A stretch of 64,000 nucleotides of DNA from the NCBI GenBank assembly GCA_963691655.1, contig OY829326.1, positions 148,880,998-148,944,997 on the forward strand, read 5' to 3'. Below are positions 49,901 to 59,355 of this stretch, one piece after another (position 1 is the stretch's first letter; each line of letters opens with the position of its first letter). A program made the position numbers and the translations under genes. The DNA comes from Toxonevra muliebris. Taxonomy: Eukaryota > Arthropoda > Insecta > Diptera > Pallopteridae. Below the pieces are notes generated by a model, which was not told where the DNA came from, did no database searches, and saw only the letters and a list, made by a program, of their open reading frames with translations.

Positions 49901-50660
49901 ATTCGATGTTAAATTCCGCATAGTTTCTGATAGCAAATCTCCTAATTGCGATAATTTTTTTCTATCATCATCCATAGATTTGGACAAGTCCATCAAATAA
50001 TATAAATCCAGAGGATAATCTTGTGCTTGTGAGTAAAACATCTTTAAGCTATGGACTTGATCTATATAAAAATAAAGGTGAATATTTAATAATGAAAATA
50101 AAAATACAAAAAAACAAAAAACACTCACTTATACGCAATTTCAAGCTAACACGCTGTGGCCAAATCTGTACAATTTCTTCGCTAGCACCAAACCTACCAG
50201 AGGATCCTGAGGCAGAAGCCGACCTGGAAGCACCATATGCTCCTCCATATGAACTGGAACTGCTGCCACTGCTATATGAGGAGTTTGCATAGTATGAGCC
50301 ACCAGATGACATTTGACCACCACTGGCAGCAGCAGCACCACCAGCAAGGTGACGCTCGTGCATATTACCGTAATTAGCCGTAATCTCGTCTATAGTATGT
50401 GGATTATAAGTGTATTGCTCATCACAAGCCGTTTTAGAACTTGACGGGAAGCAACGTGGCTTATCCCCAATATCATCCGCCATACACCAAGCGCAACTTT
50501 CTGTTTGTATACACTCATGACATGTACGCTTATTTACGCAAGGATTTACTATTTTTGATAATTTATTTTGTACTTGAGCTGCAGCAAATATTGTCAGGCA
50601 ACTGCAGACAATGACGAATAATAAAACCGCCAGTGTGGGCAGGCGGTAATTGGTGAACAT
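37987..50660 (-). CDS. mys: Integrin beta-PS subunit (myospheroid)
   Basis: Exons 50660-50129, 50061-49833, one of two 85-nt alternatives (46384-46300 or 44367-44283), 40328-40158, 40082-39819, 39746-38995, 38658-38181 and 38052-37987 join in phase to 858 residues. A signal peptide (1-28) and a PSI domain ([19 protein letters not shown]) are followed by a Gly/Ser-rich insert at about 105-160. The beta-I domain carries the MIDAS DLSKS (Asp202, Ser204, Ser206). Cys-rich I-EGF repeats and a beta-tail follow, then a transmembrane helix at about 787-811. The 47-residue cytoplasmic tail has the membrane-proximal [12 protein letters not shown] and the talin/kindlin-binding NPIY and NPMY motifs. It pairs with alpha-PS subunits at muscle attachments and basement membranes. 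The ATG is chosen because it heads the signal peptide; the 5' UTR is split by an intron. Confidence 0.97.
38720..38945. repeat. Degenerate 10-bp tandem repeat (AATTGAAATC-like) in a mys intron
   Basis: About 20 imperfect alternations of AATTCAAATC and AATTGAAATC fill most of the intron 38659-38994. The G/C alternation makes the array locally self-complementary. Confidence 0.8.
40544..40701. mobile_element. pogo/Tigger-like MITE, 158 bp
   Basis: Terminal inverted repeats CAGCAATCCCCGGTTAA and its near-complement TTAAGCGGAGATTGCTG, flanked by TA on both sides (40542-40543 and 40702-40703). TA duplication with CAG ends and a CGxTTAA core is the pogo/Tigger style of Tc1/mariner. No coding. It lies in the mys intron between alternative exon 4A and exon 5. 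Confidence 0.75.
43942..44181. mobile_element. TA-flanked MITE, 240 bp, next to mys exon 4A
   Basis: Inverted ends TCGCTGCCTTAAGTTGATAA (43942-43961) and the matching right end closing in AATTGAGGCAGCGA. TA on both sides (43940-43941, 44182-44183) fits Tc1/mariner. It ends 101 bp downstream, in transcript sense, of the exon 4A donor. Confidence 0.7.
44283..44367 (-). CDS. mys: mys mutually exclusive exon, copy A
   Basis: An 85-nt exon with AG acceptor (44369-44368) and GTAAGT donor (44282 leftward). It encodes [20 protein letters not shown] and continues STDTYQFS. It is the same length and phase as copy B, and about half of the residues are identical, including both Cys and the APYGYRN core. 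Either copy can bridge residues 254-282 of the beta-I domain, close to the specificity loop. Drosophila mys is known to make two forms by choosing between alternative versions of this exon; which copy here equals which published form is not decided. Confidence 0.9.
45020..45235. repeat. Degenerate array of TTCAATGAATTC-like units between the alternative exons
   Basis: Imperfect units such as CTTCAATGAATTCTT and ACTTCATTGAGTACCC recur about every 20-30 bp. Same motif and orientation as the larger array at 46.87-47.3 kb. Confidence 0.55.
46300..46384 (-). CDS. mys: mys mutually exclusive exon, copy B
   Basis: An 85-nt exon with acceptor CACAG (46389-46385) and donor GTAAGAATT. It encodes [20 protein letters not shown] and continues STDTHIFT. 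This version is close to the published Drosophila sequence for the region. It sits upstream of copy A in the transcript, about 1.9 kb away. Using both would shift the frame (170 nt), so they must be exclusive. Confidence 0.92.
46865..47300. repeat. Minisatellite-like array, about 24-bp unit, in the mys intron
   Basis: About 18 imperfect units of the type TTCATTGAATTCTCAAAAG. The plus strand is open for 121 codons as degenerate FIEFSK-type octapeptides (46941-47306), a by-product of the repeat rather than a gene. It lies just upstream (transcript sense) of exon copy B. Confidence 0.8.
47345..48019 (+). pseudogene. RTE-like non-LTR retrotransposon, 5'-truncated 3' part
   Basis: The plus strand, i.e. 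antisense to mys, reads [20 protein letters not shown], then after a one-base shift [20 protein letters not shown] and [15 protein letters not shown]. After a second shift near 47605 it reads [50 protein letters not shown] and a basic tail. This is the region after the RT domain of RTE-type elements, better preserved than the copy at the window start. It ends in a (GTAA)n tail at 47985-48019, as expected for target-primed integration. Two frameshifts make it non-functional. Confidence 0.8.
49112..49632. mobile_element. TTAA-flanked MITE, 521 bp
   Basis: Left end CCCTCGGT and right end ACCGAGGA are inverted. TTAA flanks both sides (49108-49111, 49633-49636). Both ends also carry CATGAG/CTCATG subterminally. 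Same layout and almost the same length as the element at 1343-1864, but the sequence is different. It lies in a mys intron. Confidence 0.6.
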
Positions 50661-50723
50661 TTTTCTGTCCGTATTTTGTTTCTTTTTTTTCGTGCTTTTG
50701 TTTTGTTTTTAAGTGATGTGAAG
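50661..50723 (-). other. mys: mys 5' UTR segment behind a splice acceptor
   Basis: The minus strand reads TTTCCCATTACAG|CTTCAC at 50724, a strong acceptor, then 63 nt of A-rich leader to the start codon. A non-coding first exon therefore lies further right; it was not located. Confidence 0.6.
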
Positions 50724-52855
50724 CTGTAATGGGAAATAGAAAGTAAAATTGAAATTATTAACTATTGCACAAATAAACCGGCAAGAAAATATCTACCCAA
50801 TAATATCTTATTTTATTGTGTAATAATTCAAAAGTGAAACACCCACCACACTCTCCCACTATTATACTCTCTTCTCACAAGTGAGCGATAAGAACTAATA
50901 AAAATAAATATATTTTTTTAATAGAAGTGAACGCATTGCTCTGTATAAAAACGAGCAATATTGGAATAAGAAATATTAATAATAATATTGCTACTGATAA
51001 TAATAAGTATTGAAAATTATTATTATAATAATTCCTGAATTAAATCGAAAAATATAAAATGTATTTATATTAAAAAAAGTGCTGCAACCCAAGCAGCACC
51101 AAAATGTCATACATACCGTCGGATATAACAAACAAACTAAATTTACTCATTTACTTTATTTTTGCTTGCTCCACAATTTTGGCAAACAGCACACAGCTGC
51201 TATTGAGAAAGCAAAAACAATGCATAGTATAACCAAATAATTTTTTTTTTGCCTAGCTGGTGTTGTTGTTGTTTTTTTTCTGTTGATGTATACAATCAGA
51301 AAGATTTCGTATGAATTAAAACCGAGTCAAAAATGAGTCATCATCGTCCACAGCGCCGCGTTTCGTCGTTGAATGTTGAGTAGAGAAGTGTCCAAGAAAA
51401 TGAAATCACGAAAAAATACAAACAAAAAAAAAAACGCAAAGAAATGACGGAAGACACATGCATGTGTATGTATATACATAAAAGTTAATGTATATATTTT
51501 ATATTATATACAAATTACGACAAGGTGGGCATTACACTAACAAAATTTATAGTAAAACTATTGACATTTGTTTGCAATATTTTAGAATGAGTTCATTTAA
51601 TAAAAGTGAAATTTTTGCAAAAAAAAAAAAAAATACAATAGGATTTGTATATGTAATAGAAATAATTTATTCAATATGGTTGTCAAAATATTAATTTAAT
51701 TGAAAAGTTTAAACAAAACTTTGTTTTTCGATTACTAATAAGTCAGTGAGACATACCTACATATGTATATGAAATTTCGTTAAAGCGAAATTAAAAATGT
51801 AAACAAAAAAAAAGCACATGAATCACCACAAAATTTAACACTCATATGCAACTTGGGTTTGTTTTGGCGAATAATATTTTAGTATTTTTTTTTAATAATA
51901 ACTCTTGACCCTTAAGGGGAGGAAGACATATCTTAAAGAGAACAAAAATATATACATATATTTTTTTATGTTTTTATTAATAAAATTTTTGTTGCTAGAA
52001 AAATAAATTGGTCTAGGAGTTTCTTTCAAATTAAACTTGGTGGTTTATAATGAAGGTAGTGCATTGAAGAAATAGAACGTCTAGTAAATGAAGTAAAAAA
52101 AGAAAATTGAATTGAAAAAATTAACTTGAAGATTTTTAACACGCGTTTAAGAGCGTTAATATATTAAATAACACAATTGATTTCCAACCTGTAATTTAAA
52201 AATACTAGGATTTTTGTTTTAAATTTGTAACAGAATATTCTTTAATACTATTGCTATCAAGGCAAAAACAAAAAAAAAAATTGAAAATTAAATTATATTT
52301 GTCATTATACATAGCTATGGGAATTAGTGTGGAAAAGAACATCTCAACGCTGAAATCAGCAGCTATTGTACCCTTTTTTAGCCTGGTTAATTATAAGATT
52401 TCTACAAGACCTATCAACACTCTCTCATCACCTTCTAGCTATGTACAAATAAATTTATCATAGTGTAAAATGGGTATAATTAATTCGCCTCCAAAGTACC
52501 CAAATGGCTTTTCTCTTAAGGTTTAAAACGATTTTGAACTTCAGTTCTTTCGTTAAAATTTGAAAGCTAAAAAGCAACTTCATTTCAATTAAAAATTTGT
52601 TAAAATAAGTTGTTTACTAAGTTATAATTTATATGGAATTTATGAGCCCATATTTATAAATAAACCATGTTTGAATGAAACTCAAACTAAACCTTATCAA
52701 AAGCTGAATAATTTTACAAATATTTTGATTTTTTTTTTTTTATTGCATATTTGCATTCGTTTGCTTACTTTTTGCTTAATATTAGAGAGCTGCATTAAAC
52801 TTATCGTAAATTTTTTATATTACTTTCAAACAAGCGTTCGTCATAAAGTTCAAAT
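50724..52855. other. mys 5' intron/flank, no coding exon seen
   Basis: Very AT-rich with poly-A runs. Presumably contains the first intron and perhaps the promoter of mys. No reading frame here has splice or family support. Confidence 0.4.
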
Positions 52856-53071
52856 TTATACACTCACAGCATTCTGCGAATTGTAAATGACAAACACCAT
52901 GAGCGAATTCTTAATTTGACGCTGAGCTAAGCTAAACTGAAATAGACAAGTAGCTACAAGCCCCAGAGGTGAACATGTAAAGCCGCCAGAGAAAGCTTTT
53001 TCTCGCTCTTCCCTGAAGCAATCCTTTGTAATATTTTCTTTAAGATCTTCCAATACACGTTTCGTTATCAC
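52856..53071 (-). other. Unrecognised ORF, 71 codons
   Basis: A minus frame with mixed composition (KRVLEDLKENITKDCFREER, later FTCSPLGLVATCLFQF), less biased than neighbouring chance frames. It is preceded by a possible TAG acceptor. No family recognised; it could be chance. Confidence 0.2.
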
Positions 53072-53134
53072 TATCGTAAAACTGTTCTTACAAAAAAAAA
53101 AAGGGAAATTAGAATCGAATGTATTTTCATACTT

Positions 53135-53467
53135 CTAAAAATAATAAACAAAACTCAAATCAAAATTCGAAAAGGTGGTGGTGTCTAAAATTATGCCCAC
53201 GCAGCTGCTGCAACCAGAAAATAGCAAAGCAGCACCAACATTGAAGGTAACATTAAGAAAAACAACAAACAACATAAACTGAAATAAAGCAATGAATCCA
53301 AATCGACATATGAGCGAAATATACATAAATCCAAAAAAAATAAAAAGTATAAAAAAATACAACATCCATAGAGAATCTGAATCTGGTTGTGCTGCCGTTG
53401 TCGATGTCGCTGCTGATTGTGGGGACGTGGGCGTTTTAACTTGTTCTATACACGGGCAGCAAGTCAC
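53135..53467 (-). other. Unrecognised ORF with hydrophobic segments
   Basis: An open minus frame without an ATG at its head (GTG at 53467). It has a Ser/Thr/Pro/Ala-rich start (VKTPTSPQSAATSTTAAQ) followed by three hydrophobic stretches. It could be an exon of a membrane protein, but T-rich DNA gives such frames by chance. No splice partner was found. Confidence 0.18.
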
Positions 53468-53479
53468 TGCAGCAGCGCC

Positions 53480-54286
53480 AAAGGAGCCTTAACTCACAAT
53501 TTGGAAATAAGTACTTGTATATAAAACATTTTCTTCGCAATTTTTCTATTTAAAAGTTACTATTTTTCACTTAATAATGTTTAAGTTCTTTTGTTTTCTT
53601 TTATCTTTCTTTCGTTTCACATATTCTACTTATTCGCCTTTATCTTTTTGACATTTGAGCAAATTGGAGGAAAAATGAAATCATCATAATTTGCTTTTTT
53701 ATTTTTCACAAAATTGGTAATAAATTAACACTTCTTACGTAATTCTTTTGATATTTTCATACAATTTTACACTTACACTGTAAAGTTTTACAAAATGCTT
53801 TGTAAATTTAATTCGTTTTCAATGATATCTCGTTAATTTTATTTCCATCAGGGCAGGGGCGTTCGTTGCTCAATTTGTTTTTTCCTATTACACTTTCATA
53901 CACTAGCAGCAATATGCTGTACCGTATCGCAATCGACAAAAGTTTCGAACAGTCTGACTGAAGAAAAATAGTGTTGAATGAAAGTTGTAAAAATGTTTCG
54001 GACCATTTGCTGTTAATATAAAAGTGATGCCAAGTTAGTGATTTTCAAAACAGGGGTTGCACTGCATTAAAACTGGCATCACCATTTGAAAAAAGTTTTT
54101 TATTTTAAATTGACTAATAGATAGTAGAAATATTGTATAGCTCTTAAAGAGTAATATCCGGAATATATTAATAGTACACACTACTTTTACTACTATCATT
54201 GAAAGCCTAGGACTTTCCTTTTGGATATATTCAATATGAGCGTGATACGTTTGTAACCGTATGGAAGGGGCTGTCTTAAGGCCTAA
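53480..54286. other. Intergenic, no gene seen
   Basis: AT-rich. A small hairpin pairs GTGATGCCA (about 54025) with TGGCATCAC (about 54083). Confidence 0.4.
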
Positions 54287-54386
54287 TTATAATGGACGTA
54301 ACATAACGTTAGCAAATGTCATTGAAGCGGTGAATAATGTCACGTATAGTTCTGACAAATGGCTAACTCCTACAAGTGATTATAAT
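54287..54386. repeat. Imperfect inverted repeat beside the Harbinger remnant
   Basis: Arms 54287-54321 and 54353-54386 share ATAAT, GTTAGC and a closing TGTCA/TGACA. It could be one end of the Harbinger element or a separate foldback. Confidence 0.45.
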
Positions 54387-54450
54387 GTAGTTAACGAAAC
54401 GTGTGCGAGAATGTGAAATTTAACTAATTCGAAATATTCGGCGAAACAAT

Positions 54451-54975
54451 CAGTACGTAATGAAGGCGAAAATACCTTGATCCAGTATTTTGTGGGCATA
54501 TTAAAGCGAAATGCTTACCATCAATAGCGCCGATACAGTTAGGTTAATCCCACAAGTTTTTGAAATCAATTCTCTCCAGTTTCTTGTTTCTCTTCGGCAG
54601 TGATAAATTTATTGAATTTAAATCATCCCATATTATAGTATTAGTCTTCCTGACTGTCTCCATAGACAAATTTTAAGGGCAGAGAAAGATAATGCATGCC
54701 AACCCCACGCGCAATGTAATTAAAGAGGATTGATTACTTTAAAGTGAGGATTTTACGATCTTATCCTTTAGTAGATTGCGTAAGCAGTCGAAATCCGGTA
54801 GGCGCATTCGGGTAGCAACGTGGGATTGCTCCGGATCGTTGTTTTTAAGTTGGAATGTTATAGTAAAGAAACTATTCAAGGCCTTATTTGAAATTTTAGT
54901 AATCAGCATAGCTGATCTGGAAAGAAGAAGCTGGAGCACAAAACGTGTACTCTGGAAGCATGCATATTGCAACAT
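54451..54975 (-). pseudogene. PIF/Harbinger nuclease (transposase), broken
   Basis: The minus strand encodes ATRMRLPDFDCLRNLLKDKI, then after stops and frameshifts FKNLWD, a stop, PNCIGAIDGKHFALICPQNT and GSRYF. CIGAIDGKH with its Asp is the first catalytic block of HARBI1-like nucleases. The remainder of the nuclease (second and third acidic residues) is missing. A dead fragment. Confidence 0.72.
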
Positions 54976-55043
54976 GATCTAATACGAGAAACGTGCTAAC
55001 ACGTAGGATGCGTGATATGGAGTTTTGACTTAAGCATTGTTAA

Positions 55044-55825
55044 CCCTTAAACCCCCCATGAGCTGCTAAATAATTTTTTACACTGTCTTTTCACACTCGA
55101 TTTTGAAATAACACGTTTCACAAATAAGAACAAATATACTTTTTTATACGCAATTTTTGTTCTAGCATGAATCCAAAAAAAAACAAATGTTATTGTAATT
55201 TTTAAATAATTCTAGTAAAGTTATAAAAGTTCTTGATCTAATTAAAGTTTTTTTTAATTGGGTGGTGGTGATTTCCCGTATAATTTGTATTGATGATAAT
55301 TTTTTACTCCGAAAATGGTAATATTGTGCTAAATTTTCGGTTTAGAAAATTTCTATAAGCAATATTATTTTACATCGTGTTTATAGTATCCATATTAATA
55401 AAATGCTTAAACAACATTACAATATTCCGAAGTGACAAAAAATTCGTTAGAAACTTCGAATGATTTACAGTTTGTGTCAATTGGATCAACCATTACCAAG
55501 GTTTACACCAGTAACTGAAAAAGAGCTAAAAATCACGTTTTTTGCAAATTTCTCGAAAACGCTTTTTTGCAAAAATACATGAGTGACATTTTGTTTTTCA
55601 GCAACGCACACACATGAAATGTGAAAATCGGTCACAATTCTACTAAACGGCAATATTATTTACATTTTCATTTTCACCACTTTAATTCTCTTTAAATTCT
55701 AAAGTTAGTAGCTTATAATTTCAAAAAAAATATGGTTTTAAATAAGAATGCGTTATTGGTAATAATCGTACTAATGAAATCTGTTTAAATGCTTATATAT
55801 GTAAAGATACAATGGCATTTAACGG
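55044..55825. mobile_element. Possible TTAA-flanked element, 782 bp
   Basis: Left TTAA-CCCTTAAACCCC (from 55040) and right, read on the minus strand, TTAA-CCGTTAAATGCC (to 55829) match at most positions. No transposase frame. Weaker than the other TTAA cases because the shared part is short. Confidence 0.35.
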
Positions 55826-56336
55826 TTAAAATTGAAATCAATGATACCTCCATTAATTTCTCAGGGTCGACCATGGCATCTCTGAATTCAAAGTTTTGTG
55901 AGCGACCCTCTGAGTTGCAGATAATGTTTCTTTAAATAGAAATGAATTTAATATAATTCCAAAAACAAAAAATTTATAACAAAAGTAAAAAATTAACCAG
56001 CTCAATTCGATGAAGTATTAAGCCGTAGTGAACGATCAGATATTACGAATTTATTATTTGGGTTAGCTAATTTTGTTTTATTTTCAACTTATTTTTGCTC
56101 ATAATAGCATTAAAAAATATATTGTTTTAACTACTTAATATAAAAGTGAACATTTTTTTTGCATAGTGACGGTTTAGTAATCAAAGTTATATACTGTATT
56201 TTGACTAATTTTAAAACGGCAGAAATTAAATGCTCGAACCTTTTGTAACCGATTTGCCATATTCTACAACGATTTCAAATTATTGCATACTTGTTTAATA
56301 CTTATGATGTATTGTGTACTATTTTCAAATAAAACC

Positions 56337-56572
56337 CAATTTTTCGATATGGTTCAACGTTTATATGATTAATGAAAACTTAATTTAAACAATAAAATGA
56401 GTCCGAACTGAAATGTGTATTTGTACACGTATTCGTATACCTATATGCCAAATCAATTCTCAGGCGACGATTAGTCCACACAATTATGGACAGTTTTTCA
56501 GTTCGAACTCATTTTATTGTTCCAATTAAGTTTTCATTAATCATATAAACGTTGAACCTTATCGAAAAATGG
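56337..56572. mobile_element. Large foldback element with about 77-bp arms
   Basis: Arms 56337-56413 and 56496-56572 are near-identical inverted copies with only a handful of mismatches (for example TTCAACGTTTATATGATTAA on the left arm and its complement on the right). The loop is about 82 bp. It can extrude a long hairpin. Target duplication not resolved. Confidence 0.8.
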
Positions 56573-56595
56573 AAATATATATCGTTCCACTCTTA

Positions 56596-56759
56596 GTGGT
56601 TGTTCACACGGGCGCAAACTTGTACGCCTGGGTGAAAGAGAGAAGTAGAAAAAAGTAGTAAGAAAAATAGAGAAACTCGCTTGTCTTTTTCTAACTACCT
56701 ATTTTTCTACCTCTCCCTTTCAGAAAGGCGTTTATGCTTGAGGCCGTGTGGACAGCCAC
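56596..56759. mobile_element. Harbinger-type MITE, 164 bp, with TTA duplication
   Basis: The inverted ends run about 65 bp: left GTGGTTGTTCACACGG, right the complement of GTGGCTGTCCACACGG, with further pairing through ACGCC and GTAGAAAAA. TTA flanks both sides (56593-56595, 56760-56762), the PIF/Harbinger target duplication. It lies 23 bp from the preceding foldback. Confidence 0.75.
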
Positions 56760-57371
56760 TTAAGGAATACCTTCCAAGCCGGAGTACTTTCTTACTTGCA
56801 CTCAATATGATTCAGTCGATAAAGTCGCTGAATTTTTCGTTTGACTGTACCGCTGTCAGATTAGAGCTCAAGGTTGCATTTTCTTCAATGCACGTCGTCC
56901 ATGAATTTTTACAGCTAGCGTGTTAAGGTCAATAATAGCAATATCATCAGCATGCGCGCATGATGAGACATTTGTAAAACATAGTGGAACAAATGCCGAT
57001 ATTTGCTGATCGAACTATTTCCCAATCTAGCGAATAGATAGGAGCCCTACTAGGCAAACTTATCGTACTGATTTACAAATTGGTTGCTCTCAATATGGCA
57101 ATCATTTTGAAATAGTTTGCCATTAAAAAACTATTTTAAATATTTTGTGTTAAGAATTTATCTATTCATAAAAAATTATATGGATTAAATAATCTAAATG
57201 CAACTCTGTGCCGCAGTGCTGCAAATAATCTTATTAACCGGAAGCAATTATTCACTAAAATAAATTCAAGCTGGCAGTGATGCGGCGAATACAGAACTTG
57301 ACGCCGTTTGAAATTATCGGCGGCCATACAATTTATTTAGTACAGAAATCGTTGCTACTATGTTTGTCTTA

Positions 57372-57454
57372 GACGATGATACTTGTTTCTGGAAATTGTC
57401 AATATGTGTTGCAAAGAGGGGGTGACACAGTTTCCAGAAATAAGTTTAGTCGTC
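57372..57454. repeat. Short TA-flanked foldback, 83 bp
   Basis: Inverted arms GACGA..ACTTGTTTCTGGAAA and TTTCCAGAAATAAGT..TCGTC, with TA on both sides. Fits a minimal Tc1/mariner-type MITE or a solitary hairpin. Confidence 0.5.
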
Positions 57455-58379
57455 TAAAAGCAGACTATCATGCATGAAAGCTATCCTTATGCCAGTGTAA
57501 AATGAAAATACATTTATTTCCAATTCTCAGTATACAATTCAGTGATAGAAAAGTTAATTATTTTGCAAATATACTCATTCAAGAATTATAATGCAGTTTT
57601 ACTGCTCTTGGTTTTATATTTAACCCATTCAGCCAATCTTTTAATAGAGGTCGATAGATACCGATAGAAGCTATCGACAAAAATTGATTAACGCTGTTTT
57701 TGGATTTTTATATTCTTTTAGCTTTTGGAAACATGGTTAAAAAGTAATATTTCCACTTCGCAATGAATAATTGATGTTTTTTAATAAAATAACGCATCCA
57801 GATTTGACAATAGGTTTTTGCATATATATAAAATATTTTTGACATGAGGTAATAAAAATTCCATAGACACAAATTTTATTTGTTCTGCAAACCAAACAGG
57901 ATCGAAATAAAGTATATAATGTTATTAGTAAAATTTGTATGAAATCAGATTAAAGTAATTAATGCCATATGGTACTAAAATAGCGAGAGGATTGACGATT
58001 TCTATTGCAGACATTCATTCTATTTCCCGTATGTAAAAGTTTTTGCATTGCGTGTTTTCAAATTTTTAAACCATGCCCGGTATTATATTGTTCATATAAT
58101 AACTACGTTTTTATCAATCTTTAATCAAGATTTAAAACTGCGTAGTTCATAGTTTGTTTCAAATGGGTTTGCATGCCAAATGGATTTGAAAATCCAGAAT
58201 ATTTTATTTTGCAAATTTAAGTTTCATTTATTGGTACATTTCATTTCATTTCAATCAACAACTTACTTTTCTACTAAGCCGCTACTGAAGATAGCGGCGT
58301 ACACATCTCAAATCCAACGGCTAGCCACTCCAACGCCGCTAATTCGAATCGACTTTGAGTTCTAATTGGCAATTCTCTC
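57455..58379. other. Intergenic, no gene seen
   Basis: AT-rich. A cluster of CGATAG/CTATCG half-sites lies at 57651-57680 (GTCGATAG and CTATCGAC as an inverted pair), reminiscent of DREF-type promoter sites but not enough to call one. Confidence 0.35.
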
Positions 58380-59355
58380 TTCGTGCGCTTTCCACTCATA
58401 CGTTTTGAAGTGCTTGCAAGAAAGCAAAGTCTGCGGATCTAATAAGAAAATAAATGTAAAGAATTTATAGCTCAAATAAGGAAATTAATTGCATAAAATA
58501 TGAATAATCAATAGTTAAACTAGTGCTAAGCAATTGGAAAATGTGAAAAGTGCGTAAATTAAAGTGTGAATAGTGAAAAAATTAATGTGAAAAATTTCTT
58601 TACATATTTTCTTTCTTTCTCTTCATCGTTTTCATACATTTCTCCCCACATTCATTCCAGAACGACGAAATCACTCATTTATTTTCCAGTGTCAAAGCGT
58701 ATCGCGCCGTAGCTGACGGTGTGTGTGTGAAAGAAGAAATCAAAGAAAAAGAGTGAAGAAAAGAAGTGAAAGAATTGCTATAGTTGCAAATTTTGTATGA
58801 TTTTATTTTGTGTTTATTTTTTGCAAAGAATGCATTAATATTTTAAAAAGAAAAAATTGAGATTGAGAAAAAGTGTGTGATAAGGAGAAAACTATGAATA
58901 TTTCATAATAACGATGAACATGAGGCGCATTTTCTAGCAGGGCAAAAACAACAACAGGGATACATCAAAGCTAAAATTTTCGTTTTTCTTGCTTCTATTA
59001 CGGTGGAGCCTTCTTTCCTTTACTTTTTGGGATTGAAAAGTTTTCGGTGCTCTTCTTCGTTTCGCTTCGTGGCATTTTGTTCCCCTTTTTTTATATCGAG
59101 GTGCTGTGTATATTTTTTTTGACTATTCAACGACCCAAGCCAATGTTCAATATGCAATCATCTTGCATGGATACCAGCACATCTAAAGAGAACTTCATAA
59201 AACCACTACTGCTACATCATCAACGCTAGCAACAACTCATGCAGCATGTTCCATCGAAGATATTGATACTCTCTCGTGTACAACAAATACATATTTTTGG
59301 TGCTTTATTGTTGTTAACTTTTATTTATTTTTGGATTTCTTTCGATCGTTGAAAG
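58380..59355 (+). other. Probable non-coding first exon of a plus-strand gene
   Basis: The stretch shows rising G/C content, GA/GTG-rich segments (58715-58790), several short upstream ORFs (for example 59047-59229) and ends in a strong donor, GAAAG|GTAAGC, at 59355-59361. No matching downstream exon was found before the window ends, so the gene cannot be named. In Drosophila, fs(1)h maps near mys and has a long leader; that link is speculation. Confidence 0.35.

Noticed and set aside
53292..53492. Plus-strand ORF antisense to the hydrophobic minus ORF
   Set aside because: Neither strand has a partner exon or family match; the minus frame was kept only at low confidence.
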